Positions 35,795 through 44,365 of a DNA stretch of 64,000 nt are shown here, one piece after another. A program made the translations under genes and the position numbers. The notes beneath the pieces were generated by a model, which worked only from the letters and a program-made list of their open reading frames with translations, ran no database searches and had not been told where the DNA came from. How positions within the stretch are numbered: position 1 is the first letter of the stretch; each line of letters begins with the position of its first letter. Source of the DNA: an uncultured Pelagibacteraceae bacterium (GTDB lineage Bacteria; Pseudomonadota; Alphaproteobacteria; Pelagibacterales; Pelagibacteraceae); NCBI GenBank assembly GCA_902605645.1, contig CACLDE010000002.1, positions 1-64,000 on the forward strand, given 5' to 3'.

Positions 35795-36202
35795 CTATTT
35801 TTTTTCAGTCTTTTTTATATCTTTTTTTGTTACTTTTACAACTTTCTTTTTTTCAACTATTTTAGCCTCATCAATTACTTTCCCACCTTTGGCTAAAATT
35901 TTTGTAATTTGTATTTTTGAATGTTGCTGTCTATGCCCATTTTTTTTTCTAGAATTTTTTCTTCTTCTTTTATGAAATACCAATATCGTTCTATCTTTAA
36001 CATTATTTAGAAGTTTTGCTTCAACTGTAGCGCCATCTATATTAGGATTTCCAATTTCGGTGTTTTTATCATCATTTAAAAGTAAAACGTTATTAAATTT
36101 TATCGTTTCACCTTTTTTTGCATCAAGTTTCTCTATTTCTAAAATTTTACTAGTAGAAACCTTATATTGCTTCCCGCCTGTTTCAATTATTGCAAATGAC
36201 AT
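35795..36202 (-). CDS. rplU: 50S ribosomal protein L21 with Lys-rich C-terminal extension
   Basis: L21 binds 23S rRNA near L20. The core (residues 1-103) shows MSFAIIETGGKQYKVS at the start and VFHKRRRKNSRKKNGHRQ, GHRQQHSKIQITKI near the end. The family is about 103 residues. Here a tail of about 30 residues rich in Lys and Val follows (EKKKVVKVTKKDIKKTEKK). It is first in rplU-rpmA-obgE and has a sigma70-like promoter immediately upstream. Confidence 0.97.
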   Translation of the reverse strand: MSFAIIETGGKQYKVSTSKILEIEKLDAKKGETIKFNNVLLLNDDKNTEIGNPNIDGATVEAKLLNNVKDRTILVFHKRRRKNSRKKNGHRQQHSKIQITKILAKGGKVIDEAKIVEKKKVVKVTKKDIKKTEKK

Positions 36203-36228
36203 AAATTTCTTTCATTTAGTTTCCACGC

Positions 36229-36256
36229 AATATAGCCTTCAATTGTATCAAGTCAA
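36229..36256 (-). promoter_or_regulatory. sigma70-like promoter for rplU-rpmA-obgE
   Basis: The minus strand reads TTGACT, a 16-base spacer and TATATT. Predicted initiation about 7 bases downstream leaves a 5' leader of about 20 bases before the rplU ATG. It falls in the 65-base gap between gloB and rplU, where a strong ribosomal-protein promoter is expected. Confidence 0.6.
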
Positions 36257-36267
36257 GAATATTGAGG

Positions 36268-37035
36268 TTAAAATACGTCCTTTAAATCTCGTAATTTCGA
36301 AAAAACTTCCTCATCCGAAGAATCCTTGAGATTTAAAGCCAGTTTAATATCATCATCGTCATATCTTAAAAAAATATTAGTTTTTAATTCTTCACCTATA
36401 GTTGTTGGTATAGTTGGAAGATCATTTTTTATTTTTGAATTAATTTCAATAGATTTTTTTTTAAGCATTGAATTATTTGGATCATACTTTAAACAAAAAT
36501 TTAAATTTGATTTTGTATATTCATGTCCGCAGTATACTTTTGTTTCTGGAGGTAAAATTTTAAGTTTGTTTAATGAGTTGAACATATCTGTATGTGTACC
36601 CTCAAATACTCTACCACATCCTAAAGAAAATAGAGTATCGCCAGTGAATACAATTTTTTCTCTCTCAAAGTAAAAAGCTATATGCCCTATTGTATGACCC
36701 GGAATAAATATTGTTTTAAATGTTAGATTTCCAATTTTTTGTCTCTGGCTATTTTTTAACAAAATATCAATTCCAGGGATACGATCTTTATCATCTTCAA
36801 ATCCTATAATTTTGGAATTGTATTTTTTTTTGAGCGCAATATTGCCATCAACATGGTCTGCATGATGATGAGTATTTAGTATGAAATCCAATTTATTATA
36901 TTTTTTAATTACTTCATCGCATGGAATGAATACAGAAGGATCAACTATTGAAACTGTGTTAGTTTCTTCTTCAAATATCAAATAACTAAAATTATCACTT
37001 AAACACTTGATTATCTCTATTTTCATTTTATCCAA
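36268..37035 (-). CDS. gloB: hydroxyacylglutathione hydrolase (glyoxalase II)
   Basis: GloB hydrolyses S-lactoylglutathione to lactate and glutathione. The 255-residue metallo-beta-lactamase-fold protein has the metal motif NTHHHADHVDGN, then PGHTIGHIAFYF, FTGDTLFSLGCGRVFEG and YCGHEYTKSNLNF. The C-terminal GloB domain ends in RDLKDVF. Its start overlaps the metW end by 8 bases. Confidence 0.95.
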   Translation of the reverse strand: MDKMKIEIIKCLSDNFSYLIFEEETNTVSIVDPSVFIPCDEVIKKYNKLDFILNTHHHADHVDGNIALKKKYNSKIIGFEDDKDRIPGIDILLKNSQRQKIGNLTFKTIFIPGHTIGHIAFYFEREKIVFTGDTLFSLGCGRVFEGTHTDMFNSLNKLKILPPETKVYCGHEYTKSNLNFCLKYDPNNSMLKKKSIEINSKIKNDLPTIPTTIGEELKTNIFLRYDDDDIKLALNLKDSSDEEVFSKLRDLKDVF

Positions 37036-37621
37036 TTAAAAATATTCCTAATTTTGAAAAAAGATTTTTAATTTCTAAATTACTCTTTTTGATCAAGGAA
37101 GTTTGATCTTCATTTACTCCAACGACCTTTTTAATGTTTATATTTTTTTTATCACAAAAATTAAAAAGATCCTTAATTGTACACATGTGTAAATTTGGGG
37201 TATTATACCAAGTATTTGGTAAAGTTTTAGTTACTGGCATTTCTCCAAAAAATAAAAGTTTTGCTCTTACTTTCCAGTATCCAAAATTTGGAATAGAAAT
37301 AATTACTGATCTGCCGACTCTTAAAAGATCCTTTAATACTTTTTCTGGATTATAAAATGCTTGAAGGGTTTGACTCAAAATCACATAATCAAATGATTGG
37401 TTAGGAAACTGATGGAGCTCTGTTTCAGCATTGCCTTGAATGACAGGCAATCCTTTATGAATACATTGTTGAACATTTTTTTGATCAAGCTCCAATCCTC
37501 GAACTTCAATATTTTTTTTCTCACGAAGTAAATCCATCAAAGAACCATCTCCACAACCAACATCTAACACTCTTGTATTGTTAGGTAATAAATCTGCAAT
37601 TACTTTAAATTCTTTTTTCAT
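37028..37621 (-). CDS. metW: MetW, methyltransferase-like partner of MetX
   Basis: MetW works with MetX in methionine synthesis in many proteobacteria. I chose the ATG at 37621, giving MKKEFKVIADLLPNNTRVLDVGCGDGSL, which aligns with the family N-terminus; the track start at 37636 would overlap metX by 32 bases rather than 17. The SAM-like fold motif is LDVGCGDGSLM, and NTWYNTPNLHMCTIKDLF is a MetW signature. It lies within the metX-metW-gloB overlap chain and should share the riboswitch control. Confidence 0.93.
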   Translation of the reverse strand: MKKEFKVIADLLPNNTRVLDVGCGDGSLMDLLREKKNIEVRGLELDQKNVQQCIHKGLPVIQGNAETELHQFPNQSFDYVILSQTLQAFYNPEKVLKDLLRVGRSVIISIPNFGYWKVRAKLLFFGEMPVTKTLPNTWYNTPNLHMCTIKDLFNFCDKKNINIKKVVGVNEDQTSLIKKSNLEIKNLFSKLGIFLIG

Positions 37622-38744
37622 TTTTAAATTTTTCATACATTGAGTCTACAAAACTTTTAAGAGTTCTTAAAAAATCTGGCACCTCCAGTAAGAAAGAATC
37701 ATGTCCTTTATCTGTGATTATTTCTGAATAAGAAACATCTGCTCCTGAAGCATTTAAAGCTATAACTATGTCTTTGTTTTCCTTTGTTGTATAAAGCCAA
37801 TCAGAAGAAAATGAAATAATTAAAAATTTAGTTTTCTGTCCCTTAAAAGCATCAACTAGACCTCCTTTAAATTGTTTTGAAAGATCAAAATAATCCATTG
37901 CTCTTGTAATATATAAAACAGAATTTGCATCGAATCTTTCTACAAATGCATAACCTTGGTGTCTTAAGTAACTTTCAACCTGGAAGTCTGCGTTAAAACT
38001 AAATTCGTAATCTGCTTTTTCTTGTAATTTTCTACCAAATTTTTCTTGCATACCTTTTTCGGATAAATAACTTATATGCCCAACCATTCTTGCAACTGCT
38101 AATCCATTTTTAGGCTGAACATTTTTAAGAAAATATTTTCCTTTATCCCATACTGGATCAGCCATAATAGCTTGACGTGCTAATTCATTTAAAGCAATAT
38201 TTTGTGCACTGTGACTAGAACTGCAAGCAATAGGAATTGCTGAAAAAGTTTTATCAGGAAAAGTCGAACAGAATTGTAAAAGCTGCATACCTCCCATTGA
38301 TCCTCCAGTCGCACATAAAAGTTTTTTTATTCCAAGATGTTCAAGTAATGATTCTTGGGCTCTCACCATATCTCTAATTGTTATTACTGGAAAATCCAAT
38401 CCGTAAGGTTGTTTAGTTTCTGGATTGATGTCTCTTGGTCCCAAAGATCCCATACAACCACCTATTACATTTGCACAAATTACAAAATATTTATTTGTAT
38501 CAATAGCCTTTCCTGGACCGACAGCAGTAACCCACCATCCATCTTTGTTTGTAACAGGGTTAGTTTCAGATATAAATTGATCACCTGTAAGCGCATGGAA
38601 AACTAAAATTGCATTGTCTTTATCTTTGTTCAATTTTCCGTAAGTTTCATAGGCTAGGGGAAAATTGTTAATTGTTTTTCCACAATCTAATTTAAGTGGT
38701 TTTGAAACTTTAATTTTTTTTATATCTTCAAGTTTTCTGTTCAT
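37605..38744 (-). CDS. metX: homoserine O-acyltransferase
   Basis: MetX acylates homoserine (O-acetyl or O-succinyl) for methionine synthesis. The 379-residue alpha/beta hydrolase has FHALTGDQFI, the nucleophile Ser in GGSMGGMQLLQF, SFSSDWLYT (Asp region) and the C-terminal His in DKGHDSFLLE. The ATG (38744) comes 2 bases after an intrinsic terminator T-run, and the nearest good Shine-Dalgarno (AGGAG) is 31 bases upstream at the end of the SAM-II riboswitch. Acetyl versus succinyl specificity cannot be decided from the sequence. Confidence 0.96.
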   Translation of the reverse strand: MNRKLEDIKKIKVSKPLKLDCGKTINNFPLAYETYGKLNKDKDNAILVFHALTGDQFISETNPVTNKDGWWVTAVGPGKAIDTNKYFVICANVIGGCMGSLGPRDINPETKQPYGLDFPVITIRDMVRAQESLLEHLGIKKLLCATGGSMGGMQLLQFCSTFPDKTFSAIPIACSSSHSAQNIALNELARQAIMADPVWDKGKYFLKNVQPKNGLAVARMVGHISYLSEKGMQEKFGRKLQEKADYEFSFNADFQVESYLRHQGYAFVERFDANSVLYITRAMDYFDLSKQFKGGLVDAFKGQKTKFLIISFSSDWLYTTKENKDIVIALNASGADVSYSEIITDKGHDSFLLEVPDFLRTLKSFVDSMYEKFKNEKRI

Positions 38745-38746
38745 CC

Positions 38747-38773
38747 AAAAAAAAAGCCCAGCTAAACTGGGCT
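38747..38773 (-). terminator. intrinsic terminator between SAM-II riboswitch and metX start
   Basis: The minus strand reads AGCCCAG-TTTAG-CTGGGCT, a perfect 7-bp stem with a 5-nt loop, followed by 8 further T residues, then GG and the metX ATG. An 8-nt segment covering the loop and 3' arm (GUUUAGCU) is exactly complementary to AGCUAAAC in the 3' strand of the riboswitch pseudoknot, so terminator and an antiterminator are mutually exclusive. Confidence 0.9.
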
Positions 38774-38776
38774 ATC

Positions 38777-38829
38777 TCCTGTTTAGCTACATTTATTAAG
38801 CGCCTGCAATTTGGTTAAATCGGCGCCCC
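38777..38829 (-). promoter_or_regulatory. SAM-II riboswitch controlling metX-metW
   Basis: The minus-strand leader contains GGCGCC, GATTTAACC, AAATTGCAGGCGC, TTAATAAATGTAGCTAAA and AGG in the order and spacing of the SAM-II consensus. P1 pairs GCGCC with GGCGC. The sequence differs from the well-studied metX SAM-II aptamer mainly in P1, with compensatory pairing kept. The 3' end contains AGGAG, a Shine-Dalgarno that the pseudoknot would occlude on SAM binding. Predicted effect: high SAM turns metXW off. Confidence 0.95.
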
Positions 38830-38836
38830 TGAGAAA

Positions 38837-38865
38837 TTAATACTAAATAGTCGTAAACTTGTCAA
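38837..38865 (-). promoter_or_regulatory. sigma70-like promoter for the riboswitch-metX-metW unit
   Basis: The minus strand reads TTGACA, exactly 17 bases, then TATTAA(T). Initiation about 7-8 bases downstream would place the RNA 5' end at the first bases of the SAM-II aptamer, as expected for a compact riboswitch leader. Confidence 0.8.
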
Positions 38866-38922
38866 ATTCATATGTAATGGAACTAGCATTACTTTAGCTT
38901 TTTATATATTAACTAAAATAAA

Positions 38923-39999
38923 ATGAATTTACCGAAGCCAAAAAAAATTAATGCAGAAAAGTATGTTGCTGGACTAAGCTTATTTAAACAGAAAGCAGCA
39001 AAAATTAAACTATCGGCTAATGAGTCTGCATTGGGCCCTAGTCCAAGAGCAATAAAAGAATTTAACAAAGTAGCAAAAAATTTAAAAAGATATCCTGACT
39101 CAGATGGTATTTTTCTGAGAAATGTATTAGCTAAAAAATTTCGACTTGATCCTAGAAGAATTATACTTGGATCAGGATCAGACCAAATATTTGAATTAAT
39201 ATGTAAATCATTTCTTAACAAAAATGATGAGGTAATTGTTCCTGAGTTTAGTTTCATAATTTATAGAATTTATAGCAAAATTTATGGTGCAAAGATTAAA
39301 TATGCTAAAGAAGAAAACTTTAAAATTTCCATTAAAAATATTCTTTCTAAAGTTACTAAAAAAACAAAAATTGTTTTTTTGGCTAACCCTAACAATCCAA
39401 CTGGAACAATTATTAGTAAAAAAGAATTATTAAAATTAAGAAAAAAGTTAAGAAGTAATATATTGTTAGTTGTTGACGATGCTTACTTCGAATATGTAAA
39501 AAATAAAAATTATTTACCAGGTATGAAGTTATTCTCTAATTCTAAAAATGTTATAGTAACAAGAACATTTTCAAAAATTTATGGTCTAGCTGGATTAAGA
39601 GTTGGATGGGGATATGGCCCTAAAAATTTGATATACGCTTTAAATCAAGTTAAGCCGCCTTTCAATATTAATAGAGCCGCTTTATTTGCTGCTGTTGAGT
39701 CAATTAGAGATATCAGGTGGTTAAATAAAGAAATAAAACATGTAAATAGATGGGCTAAAATTTTTTACAATAATTTTAAAAATTTAGGAATAGAAACTAA
39801 TTCAAGCTATGGAAATTTTTTACTAGTAAACTTTAATAAGATAAGAGGTAATTCAAAAAAAATATTTTTTAAACTAGCTAAAAGTGGAATACTGGTAAGA
39901 AAAATGGATGTGTATAAGATTAAAAATTCCTTAAGAATAACAATTGGGAACAACTATGAAAATAAAAAATTTATTCATACTATAAGAAAGATAATCTAA
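38923..39999 (+). CDS. hisC: histidinol-phosphate / aromatic aminotransferase
   Basis: A 358-residue PLP fold-type I aminotransferase of the HisC family. It shows KLSANESALGPSPRAIK near the N-terminus, GSGSDQIFELI, FLANPNNPTGTIISKKEL, the PLP Lys in TFSKIYGLAGLRVGW and a C-terminal LRITIGN. Its stop overlaps tyrA (TAATG). That coupling favours an aromatic aminotransferase role in Tyr/Phe synthesis, possibly in addition to histidine synthesis (inference). Confidence 0.88.
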   Translation: MNLPKPKKINAEKYVAGLSLFKQKAAKIKLSANESALGPSPRAIKEFNKVAKNLKRYPDSDGIFLRNVLAKKFRLDPRRIILGSGSDQIFELICKSFLNKNDEVIVPEFSFIIYRIYSKIYGAKIKYAKEENFKISIKNILSKVTKKTKIVFLANPNNPTGTIISKKELLKLRKKLRSNILLVVDDAYFEYVKNKNYLPGMKLFSNSKNVIVTRTFSKIYGLAGLRVGWGYGPKNLIYALNQVKPPFNINRAALFAAVESIRDIRWLNKEIKHVNRWAKIFYNNFKNLGIETNSSYGNFLLVNFNKIRGNSKKIFFKLAKSGILVRKMDVYKIKNSLRITIGNNYENKKFIHTIRKII

Positions 40000-40904
40000 T
40001 GTTTGAAAAAATCGCTATAATAGGTTGTGGTTTAATAGGTTCTTCAATTCTTAGAAATATTAATAACAATAAGATTAGTAAGTCTGTTACAGTTTTTGAT
40101 AAATCAAGGGATGTAATTGAGTTTATTAAAAAGGAAAATTTATGTAGCAACCTATCAAAAGATATCAAATCTGCAGTTAAAGAGTCCGATTTAATAATTC
40201 TTGCAATTCCTTTAAGTTCTTACAAAGAAGTTTTATTATCTGCAAAAGACTCTTTTAAAAATGATGCTTTAATTACTGACACTGGCTCAGTAAAAAAAGA
40301 GGTTAACAAAATATTTGAAAATTTAAATCTAATAAATATTTCTTGGGTAGCATCCCATCCTATTGCAGGAACAGAGGAAAGCGGTCCATCTGCAGGTTTT
40401 AAAGATTTGTTTAAAAATAGATGGACGATTATTTGTGACAGCAAAAACTCAAATAAAAACAAAGTCGAAAAATTAAAAAAGTTCTGGGAATTTTTAGGAA
40501 GCAAGGTAAAATTAATGAGCATTGATGACCACGATTACATACTTGCATTAACAAGTCATTTACCTCACGCAGCAGCCTACAATATTGTAAAAACTGCAAT
40601 AAATACTGATGAAAAATTTAAAGATGAAATTATTAAATATAGCGCTGGAGGTTTGAGAGACTTTACACGTATTGCATCCTCTGATCCTTTAATGTGGAGA
40701 GATATTTTTATTGATAATAGTGAAAATATCATAAAGATTTTAGACGAATTCTCAAAGAATATTGAAGATTTTAAAAAAGCTATTACAGAAAAAAATGGCG
40801 ATAAACTTTTAAAAATATTTACATCTACCAAAAACGTCAGAAAAGAAATTATTAAAGCTGGTCAGGATGTTAAGTCCCCTGATTTTGGAAGAAAAAAAAA
40901 TTAA
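39999..40904 (+). CDS. tyrA: prephenate/arogenate dehydrogenase
   Basis: TyrA oxidatively decarboxylates prephenate or arogenate in tyrosine synthesis. The 301-residue protein begins with the NAD fold IAIIGCGLIGSSIL. It contains DTGSVKKEV, SHPIAGTEESGPSAGF and the active-site segment LTSHLPHAAAYNIV. It is coupled to hisC by a 1-base overlap and converges with plsC with a 4-base 3' overlap. Substrate preference is not decided. Confidence 0.93.
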   Translation: MFEKIAIIGCGLIGSSILRNINNNKISKSVTVFDKSRDVIEFIKKENLCSNLSKDIKSAVKESDLIILAIPLSSYKEVLLSAKDSFKNDALITDTGSVKKEVNKIFENLNLINISWVASHPIAGTEESGPSAGFKDLFKNRWTIICDSKNSNKNKVEKLKKFWEFLGSKVKLMSIDDHDYILALTSHLPHAAAYNIVKTAINTDEKFKDEIIKYSAGGLRDFTRIASSDPLMWRDIFIDNSENIIKILDEFSKNIEDFKKAITEKNGDKLLKIFTSTKNVRKEIIKAGQDVKSPDFGRKKN

Positions 40905-41608
40905 CGTAAACTATCTATAGAAGAATAAATTTCTCTCTCTAAATCATTTACAAAAACATTTTTATCTTTTCCAGGCTCTATAGGCTCTAAGAAACATATC
41001 TCAATGTTGTGATTGTACTTTAAAAAACTATTTTTTGGCCAAACTTTGCCAGTATTTAAAGCAACAGGAACACATGGTAAATTTAATACTTCGTAAATTC
41101 TACCTGCACCTTTTTTAAAAGGTAGTTTTTCACCAAATTTTACTCTTGTTCCCTGAGGAAAAATTAATAGAGGTCTTTTACTGATTTTAATATTGTTTTT
41201 AATTTTGTCAAAAAAATTTAAGTTATCTTTTGTTGTAGTATCTCTTACAATATCAATTGAACCAATTTTTTTTAAATACCAACCAAATAAAGGAATTTTA
41301 AGAAGTTCTTTTTTAAGAATAAAAATAGGATATTGTAAAGGAGCTTGGAGTATGAATGTTTCAAGTAAAGATTGATGGGCGCTAGCAACAAAAAATCTTT
41401 CATTTTTTTTTAAATTTTCTGTTCCAGAAAAAGTAACTTTAACACCTAGTATAAATCTTAATAAAAATATAATTATATAAGCCAATATCTTCCCACAGAT
41501 TAAAGTAGCTTTACTTGGTAAAATTAATGTTGGTATAGCTATAGTGAAAACTAAAATTAAGGTTAAGTAAAATAATATGGTAAATAAGAGCGATCTTATA
41601 AATTGCAT
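40901..41608 (-). CDS. plsC: 1-acyl-sn-glycerol-3-phosphate acyltransferase
   Basis: PlsC makes phosphatidic acid at the inner membrane. The 235-residue protein has two N-terminal hydrophobic segments, the catalytic motif AHQSLLET (the HQSxxE variant of HX4D common in alphaproteobacteria), LKIPLFGWYLKKIGSI, and FPQGTRVKFGE, the second acyltransferase block. It follows lysA with a 1-base overlap. A related lysophospholipid acyltransferase is a less likely alternative. Confidence 0.88.
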   Translation of the reverse strand: MQFIRSLLFTILFYLTLILVFTIAIPTLILPSKATLICGKILAYIIIFLLRFILGVKVTFSGTENLKKNERFFVASAHQSLLETFILQAPLQYPIFILKKELLKIPLFGWYLKKIGSIDIVRDTTTKDNLNFFDKIKNNIKISKRPLLIFPQGTRVKFGEKLPFKKGAGRIYEVLNLPCVPVALNTGKVWPKNSFLKYNHNIEICFLEPIEPGKDKNVFVNDLEREIYSSIDSLR

Positions 41609-42837
41609 TATTGATTGAGTAAACTTTTTATATCTTGTTTTTTTCTAATTACTCTAGCCTTAGTTTTACTTATAATTACCTCGGCTATCAAAGGTTTAGT
41701 ATTATAGTTTGAAGATAAGGAAGCTCCGTAAGCGCCAACATCTGAGATAGCGACGTAATCAGATTGACTAATTTTTTGGTATTTATTATATTTAATAAAC
41801 TTACAAGTTGTCTCACATATTGGTCCAACAAATTCTAGAGGTCCTTTATTTTTTTTATTATTCTTCATTATTGGTATTATATTATGTACCGCATCATAAA
41901 GTGCAATTCTCATAAAATCATTCATACCAGCATTTAGTATTGCAAATGTTTTATTAGATCCTTTTTTTAAATATTGAACTTTAGTCACCAAGATAGCCGT
42001 ATTCCCTATTATTGTCCGACCTGGTTCGAAAATAATATTACAATTATATTTCCTCTTAAATTTTTCTACTAAATTAGAGTAATTTTTCAGATTAATTTTT
42101 TTATCGTTTTTTTTATAAGTAATTCCAAATCCTCCGCCAAGATCTACGAATTTAAAGTTAATTTTAGTTTTTTTTATTATTTCCTCCAAAACTTTTAAGG
42201 TTTTTTTAAAGGGATTTTCATTCAATATTTGACTACCAATGTGTACACTTATTGCGTTAAGTCTTAAATTTTTTAATTTTTTACTATTTAAACAAAATGA
42301 AATTAAACTTTTTTTTGAAAGACCAAATTTATCTTCTGCTTTACCAGTAGAAATTTTTTTATGTGTAGGAGCATTAATATCAGGATTAAGTCTGATACCA
42401 ATAGCAGTACTTTTTTTTAATCTTCCCGAAATTTTATTAATTAGTAAAGCTTCATTTTCTGACTCCACATTAATCAATAAAATATTTTTTTTGATAGCTA
42501 ACCTAATTTCCTCCTCTGTTTTGCCCACGCCAGAGAAAACTATTTTATTGGGTTTTATACCAGATTTGATAGCTTTAAGTAATTCACCTCCCGATACTAC
42601 ATCAGCTCCAGATCCCATCTTTCTTAAAACTTTTAAAATTTGAATATTTGAATTTGCTTTTACTGAAAAACAAATTAACGGTTTTGATTTTTTGAAATTA
42701 TCTGAAAAAGATTTATAATTTTCAATAATATTTCCTTCAGAATAAAGATAAAACGGAGTATTAAATTTTGACGTGAGTCTTTTTACAGAAACACTCTCCA
42801 CAAATAAATTCTTATTTTTATATCGTATGTAAGACAT
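41608..42837 (-). CDS. lysA: diaminopimelate decarboxylase
   Basis: LysA makes lysine from meso-diaminopimelate. The 409-residue PLP protein (alanine-racemase-like fold) has the PLP Lys in CFSVKANSNIQIL, the His in ISVHIGSQI, DLGGGFGITY, FEPGRTIIGNTA and GPICETTCKF. It comes directly after the small lipoprotein gene, matching a common proteobacterial argH-lipoprotein-lysA order. Confidence 0.96.
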   Translation of the reverse strand: MSYIRYKNKNLFVESVSVKRLTSKFNTPFYLYSEGNIIENYKSFSDNFKKSKPLICFSVKANSNIQILKVLRKMGSGADVVSGGELLKAIKSGIKPNKIVFSGVGKTEEEIRLAIKKNILLINVESENEALLINKISGRLKKSTAIGIRLNPDINAPTHKKISTGKAEDKFGLSKKSLISFCLNSKKLKNLRLNAISVHIGSQILNENPFKKTLKVLEEIIKKTKINFKFVDLGGGFGITYKKNDKKINLKNYSNLVEKFKRKYNCNIIFEPGRTIIGNTAILVTKVQYLKKGSNKTFAILNAGMNDFMRIALYDAVHNIIPIMKNNKKNKGPLEFVGPICETTCKFIKYNKYQKISQSDYVAISDVGAYGASLSSNYNTKPLIAEVIISKTKARVIRKKQDIKSLLNQ

Positions 42838-42840
42838 CTA

Positions 42841-42951
42841 TCAAATTTTTTTTGTAAAATTATGAATTGATCCTTGGTATTGTGGATCTGATTTTTTCCC
42901 ACAGGATTCTAAAATAAACATTAATGCTATTAAACCAATAACAAATTTCAT
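42841..42951 (-). CDS. small LptM/YifL-like lipoprotein (36 aa)
   Basis: The gene is below the ORF-track cutoff. The minus strand reads ATG at 42951, which overlaps the argH TGA by 2 bases (ATGA), to TGA at 42841, 3 bases before lysA. The product MKFVIGLIALMFILESCGKK has a hydrophobic signal and a lipobox-type LESC, then a short polar tail with KSDPQYQG. Small lipoproteins of the YifL/LptM type commonly lie next to lysA and assist LptD maturation. The call rests on position, lipobox and G-K-K after Cys. Confidence 0.75.
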   Translation of the reverse strand: MKFVIGLIALMFILESCGKKSDPQYQGSIHNFTKKI

Positions 42952-44336
42952 TTAATTTCCTTTTTATATTTTCTTATCATATTTTTTATATTTCTTTCAG
43001 ATGTTCCGCCATAAGAATTTTTTGAATTCATGGAGTTTTTTACGTGAAAAATCTTTAAAACATTATTATTTAAGTTTTTATAAAATTTTTTAATTTCATT
43101 CAAAGTTAACTCATCTAAATTTTTTTTATTTTTTTCAGCATAATTAACTAATTTTGATGATATTTTATACGCTTCTCTGAAAGATAGCTTTTTATCTTTG
43201 ACAAGATAATCTGCAAAATCTGTTGCCGTTGTGTAACCAGTTTTTGCCATATTATACATTCTAGTTTTATTTGGGTTAACATTTTTAATTAGCTCATTAC
43301 TTACAATTAAGGTATCCTGCAATGTATCAAAACCATCGAATACTAACGCCTTATCGTCTTGTAAATCTTTAAAATATGAAATTGGAAGTCCTTTCATTAT
43401 AGTTAAAATAGAATTCAATTTTCCATAATTAATTCCAGTTCTTCCTCTTATAAGCTCAGCAGGATCAGGGTTCTTTTTTTGCGGCATGATAGAAGAACCT
43501 GTAAGCATTTTGTCATTAAAAGTGATTAATTGATAAGCATCTGAATTTAATATGATAAAGTCTTCAGCCATTCTGGACAAATGCATTGCGCATACTGCAC
43601 AAGCATACAGAAAATCTATTGCGAAATCTCTATCCGAAACAGTATCAATTGAGTTACTAGTAGGTTTTTTAAAACCTAACTTTTTAGATGTAAAATTTCT
43701 ATCTATATTATAAGAAGTCCCAGATAAAGCCGCAGCCCCTAAAGGAGACTCATCAATTAATTCTAAATTATTTTGAAATCTTAGCTTGTCTCTTTTAAAC
43801 ATTTCATAGTAGGCTAAAAGATAGTGAGCAAAAGAGATTGGTTGCGCATTTTTAAGATGAGTAAAACCTGGCATTACAGTGTTAACATTTTTATCTGCTT
43901 TATTAACGATATTTTTCATAAAAGAGTTTAATTCTTTTACCAAAATTAGCGATGAGTCTTTTACCCAAAGCTTAAAATCAGTAACCACTTGATCATTTCT
44001 TGATCTAGCAGTATGCATATAACCTGCTGAGTCACCGATTATTGCATATAATTTTTTTTCAATATTGAGATGGATATCCTCAAATTTTTCTTTAAATACA
44101 AATTTACCTTTTCTAATCTGTCCTCTAATTTTTTCTAATCCTTTCAGTATTTTCTTTCCCTCTTTTGCAGGTATAATTTTTTTCTTAATTAACATTTGGG
44201 TATGTACCTTTGAAGCAAAAATATCTTGTTCGTAGAGTCTTTTATCTACGTTTATTGAAGCTCCAATTCTTTGAAACGATTTAGAAGTTGAGCTTTTAAA
44301 TCTGCCTGACCAAACTGTCTTGTTTTTATTTGTCAT
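42948..44336 (-). CDS. argH: argininosuccinate lyase
   Basis: ArgH splits argininosuccinate to arginine and fumarate. The 462-residue protein shows VWSGRFKSSTSKSFQRIGAS, HTARSRNDQVVTDFKL, HLKNAQPISFAHYLLAY and the fumarase/lyase signature GSSIMPQKKNPDPAELIRG. It is first in an argH-lipoprotein-lysA-plsC minus-strand chain and diverges from tlpA with only 29 bases between starts. Confidence 0.97.
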   Translation of the reverse strand: MTNKNKTVWSGRFKSSTSKSFQRIGASINVDKRLYEQDIFASKVHTQMLIKKKIIPAKEGKKILKGLEKIRGQIRKGKFVFKEKFEDIHLNIEKKLYAIIGDSAGYMHTARSRNDQVVTDFKLWVKDSSLILVKELNSFMKNIVNKADKNVNTVMPGFTHLKNAQPISFAHYLLAYYEMFKRDKLRFQNNLELIDESPLGAAALSGTSYNIDRNFTSKKLGFKKPTSNSIDTVSDRDFAIDFLYACAVCAMHLSRMAEDFIILNSDAYQLITFNDKMLTGSSIMPQKKNPDPAELIRGRTGINYGKLNSILTIMKGLPISYFKDLQDDKALVFDGFDTLQDTLIVSNELIKNVNPNKTRMYNMAKTGYTTATDFADYLVKDKKLSFREAYKISSKLVNYAEKNKKNLDELTLNEIKKFYKNLNNNVLKIFHVKNSMNSKNSYGGTSERNIKNMIRKYKKEIK

Positions 44337-44365
44337 AAACTATGTTATTTTCAATTTAAATTAAT

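Noticed and set aside
36060-36329. 89-aa plus-strand ORF across the rplU promoter region
   Set aside because: Antisense shadow of rplU and gloB with low-complexity product and no family match.
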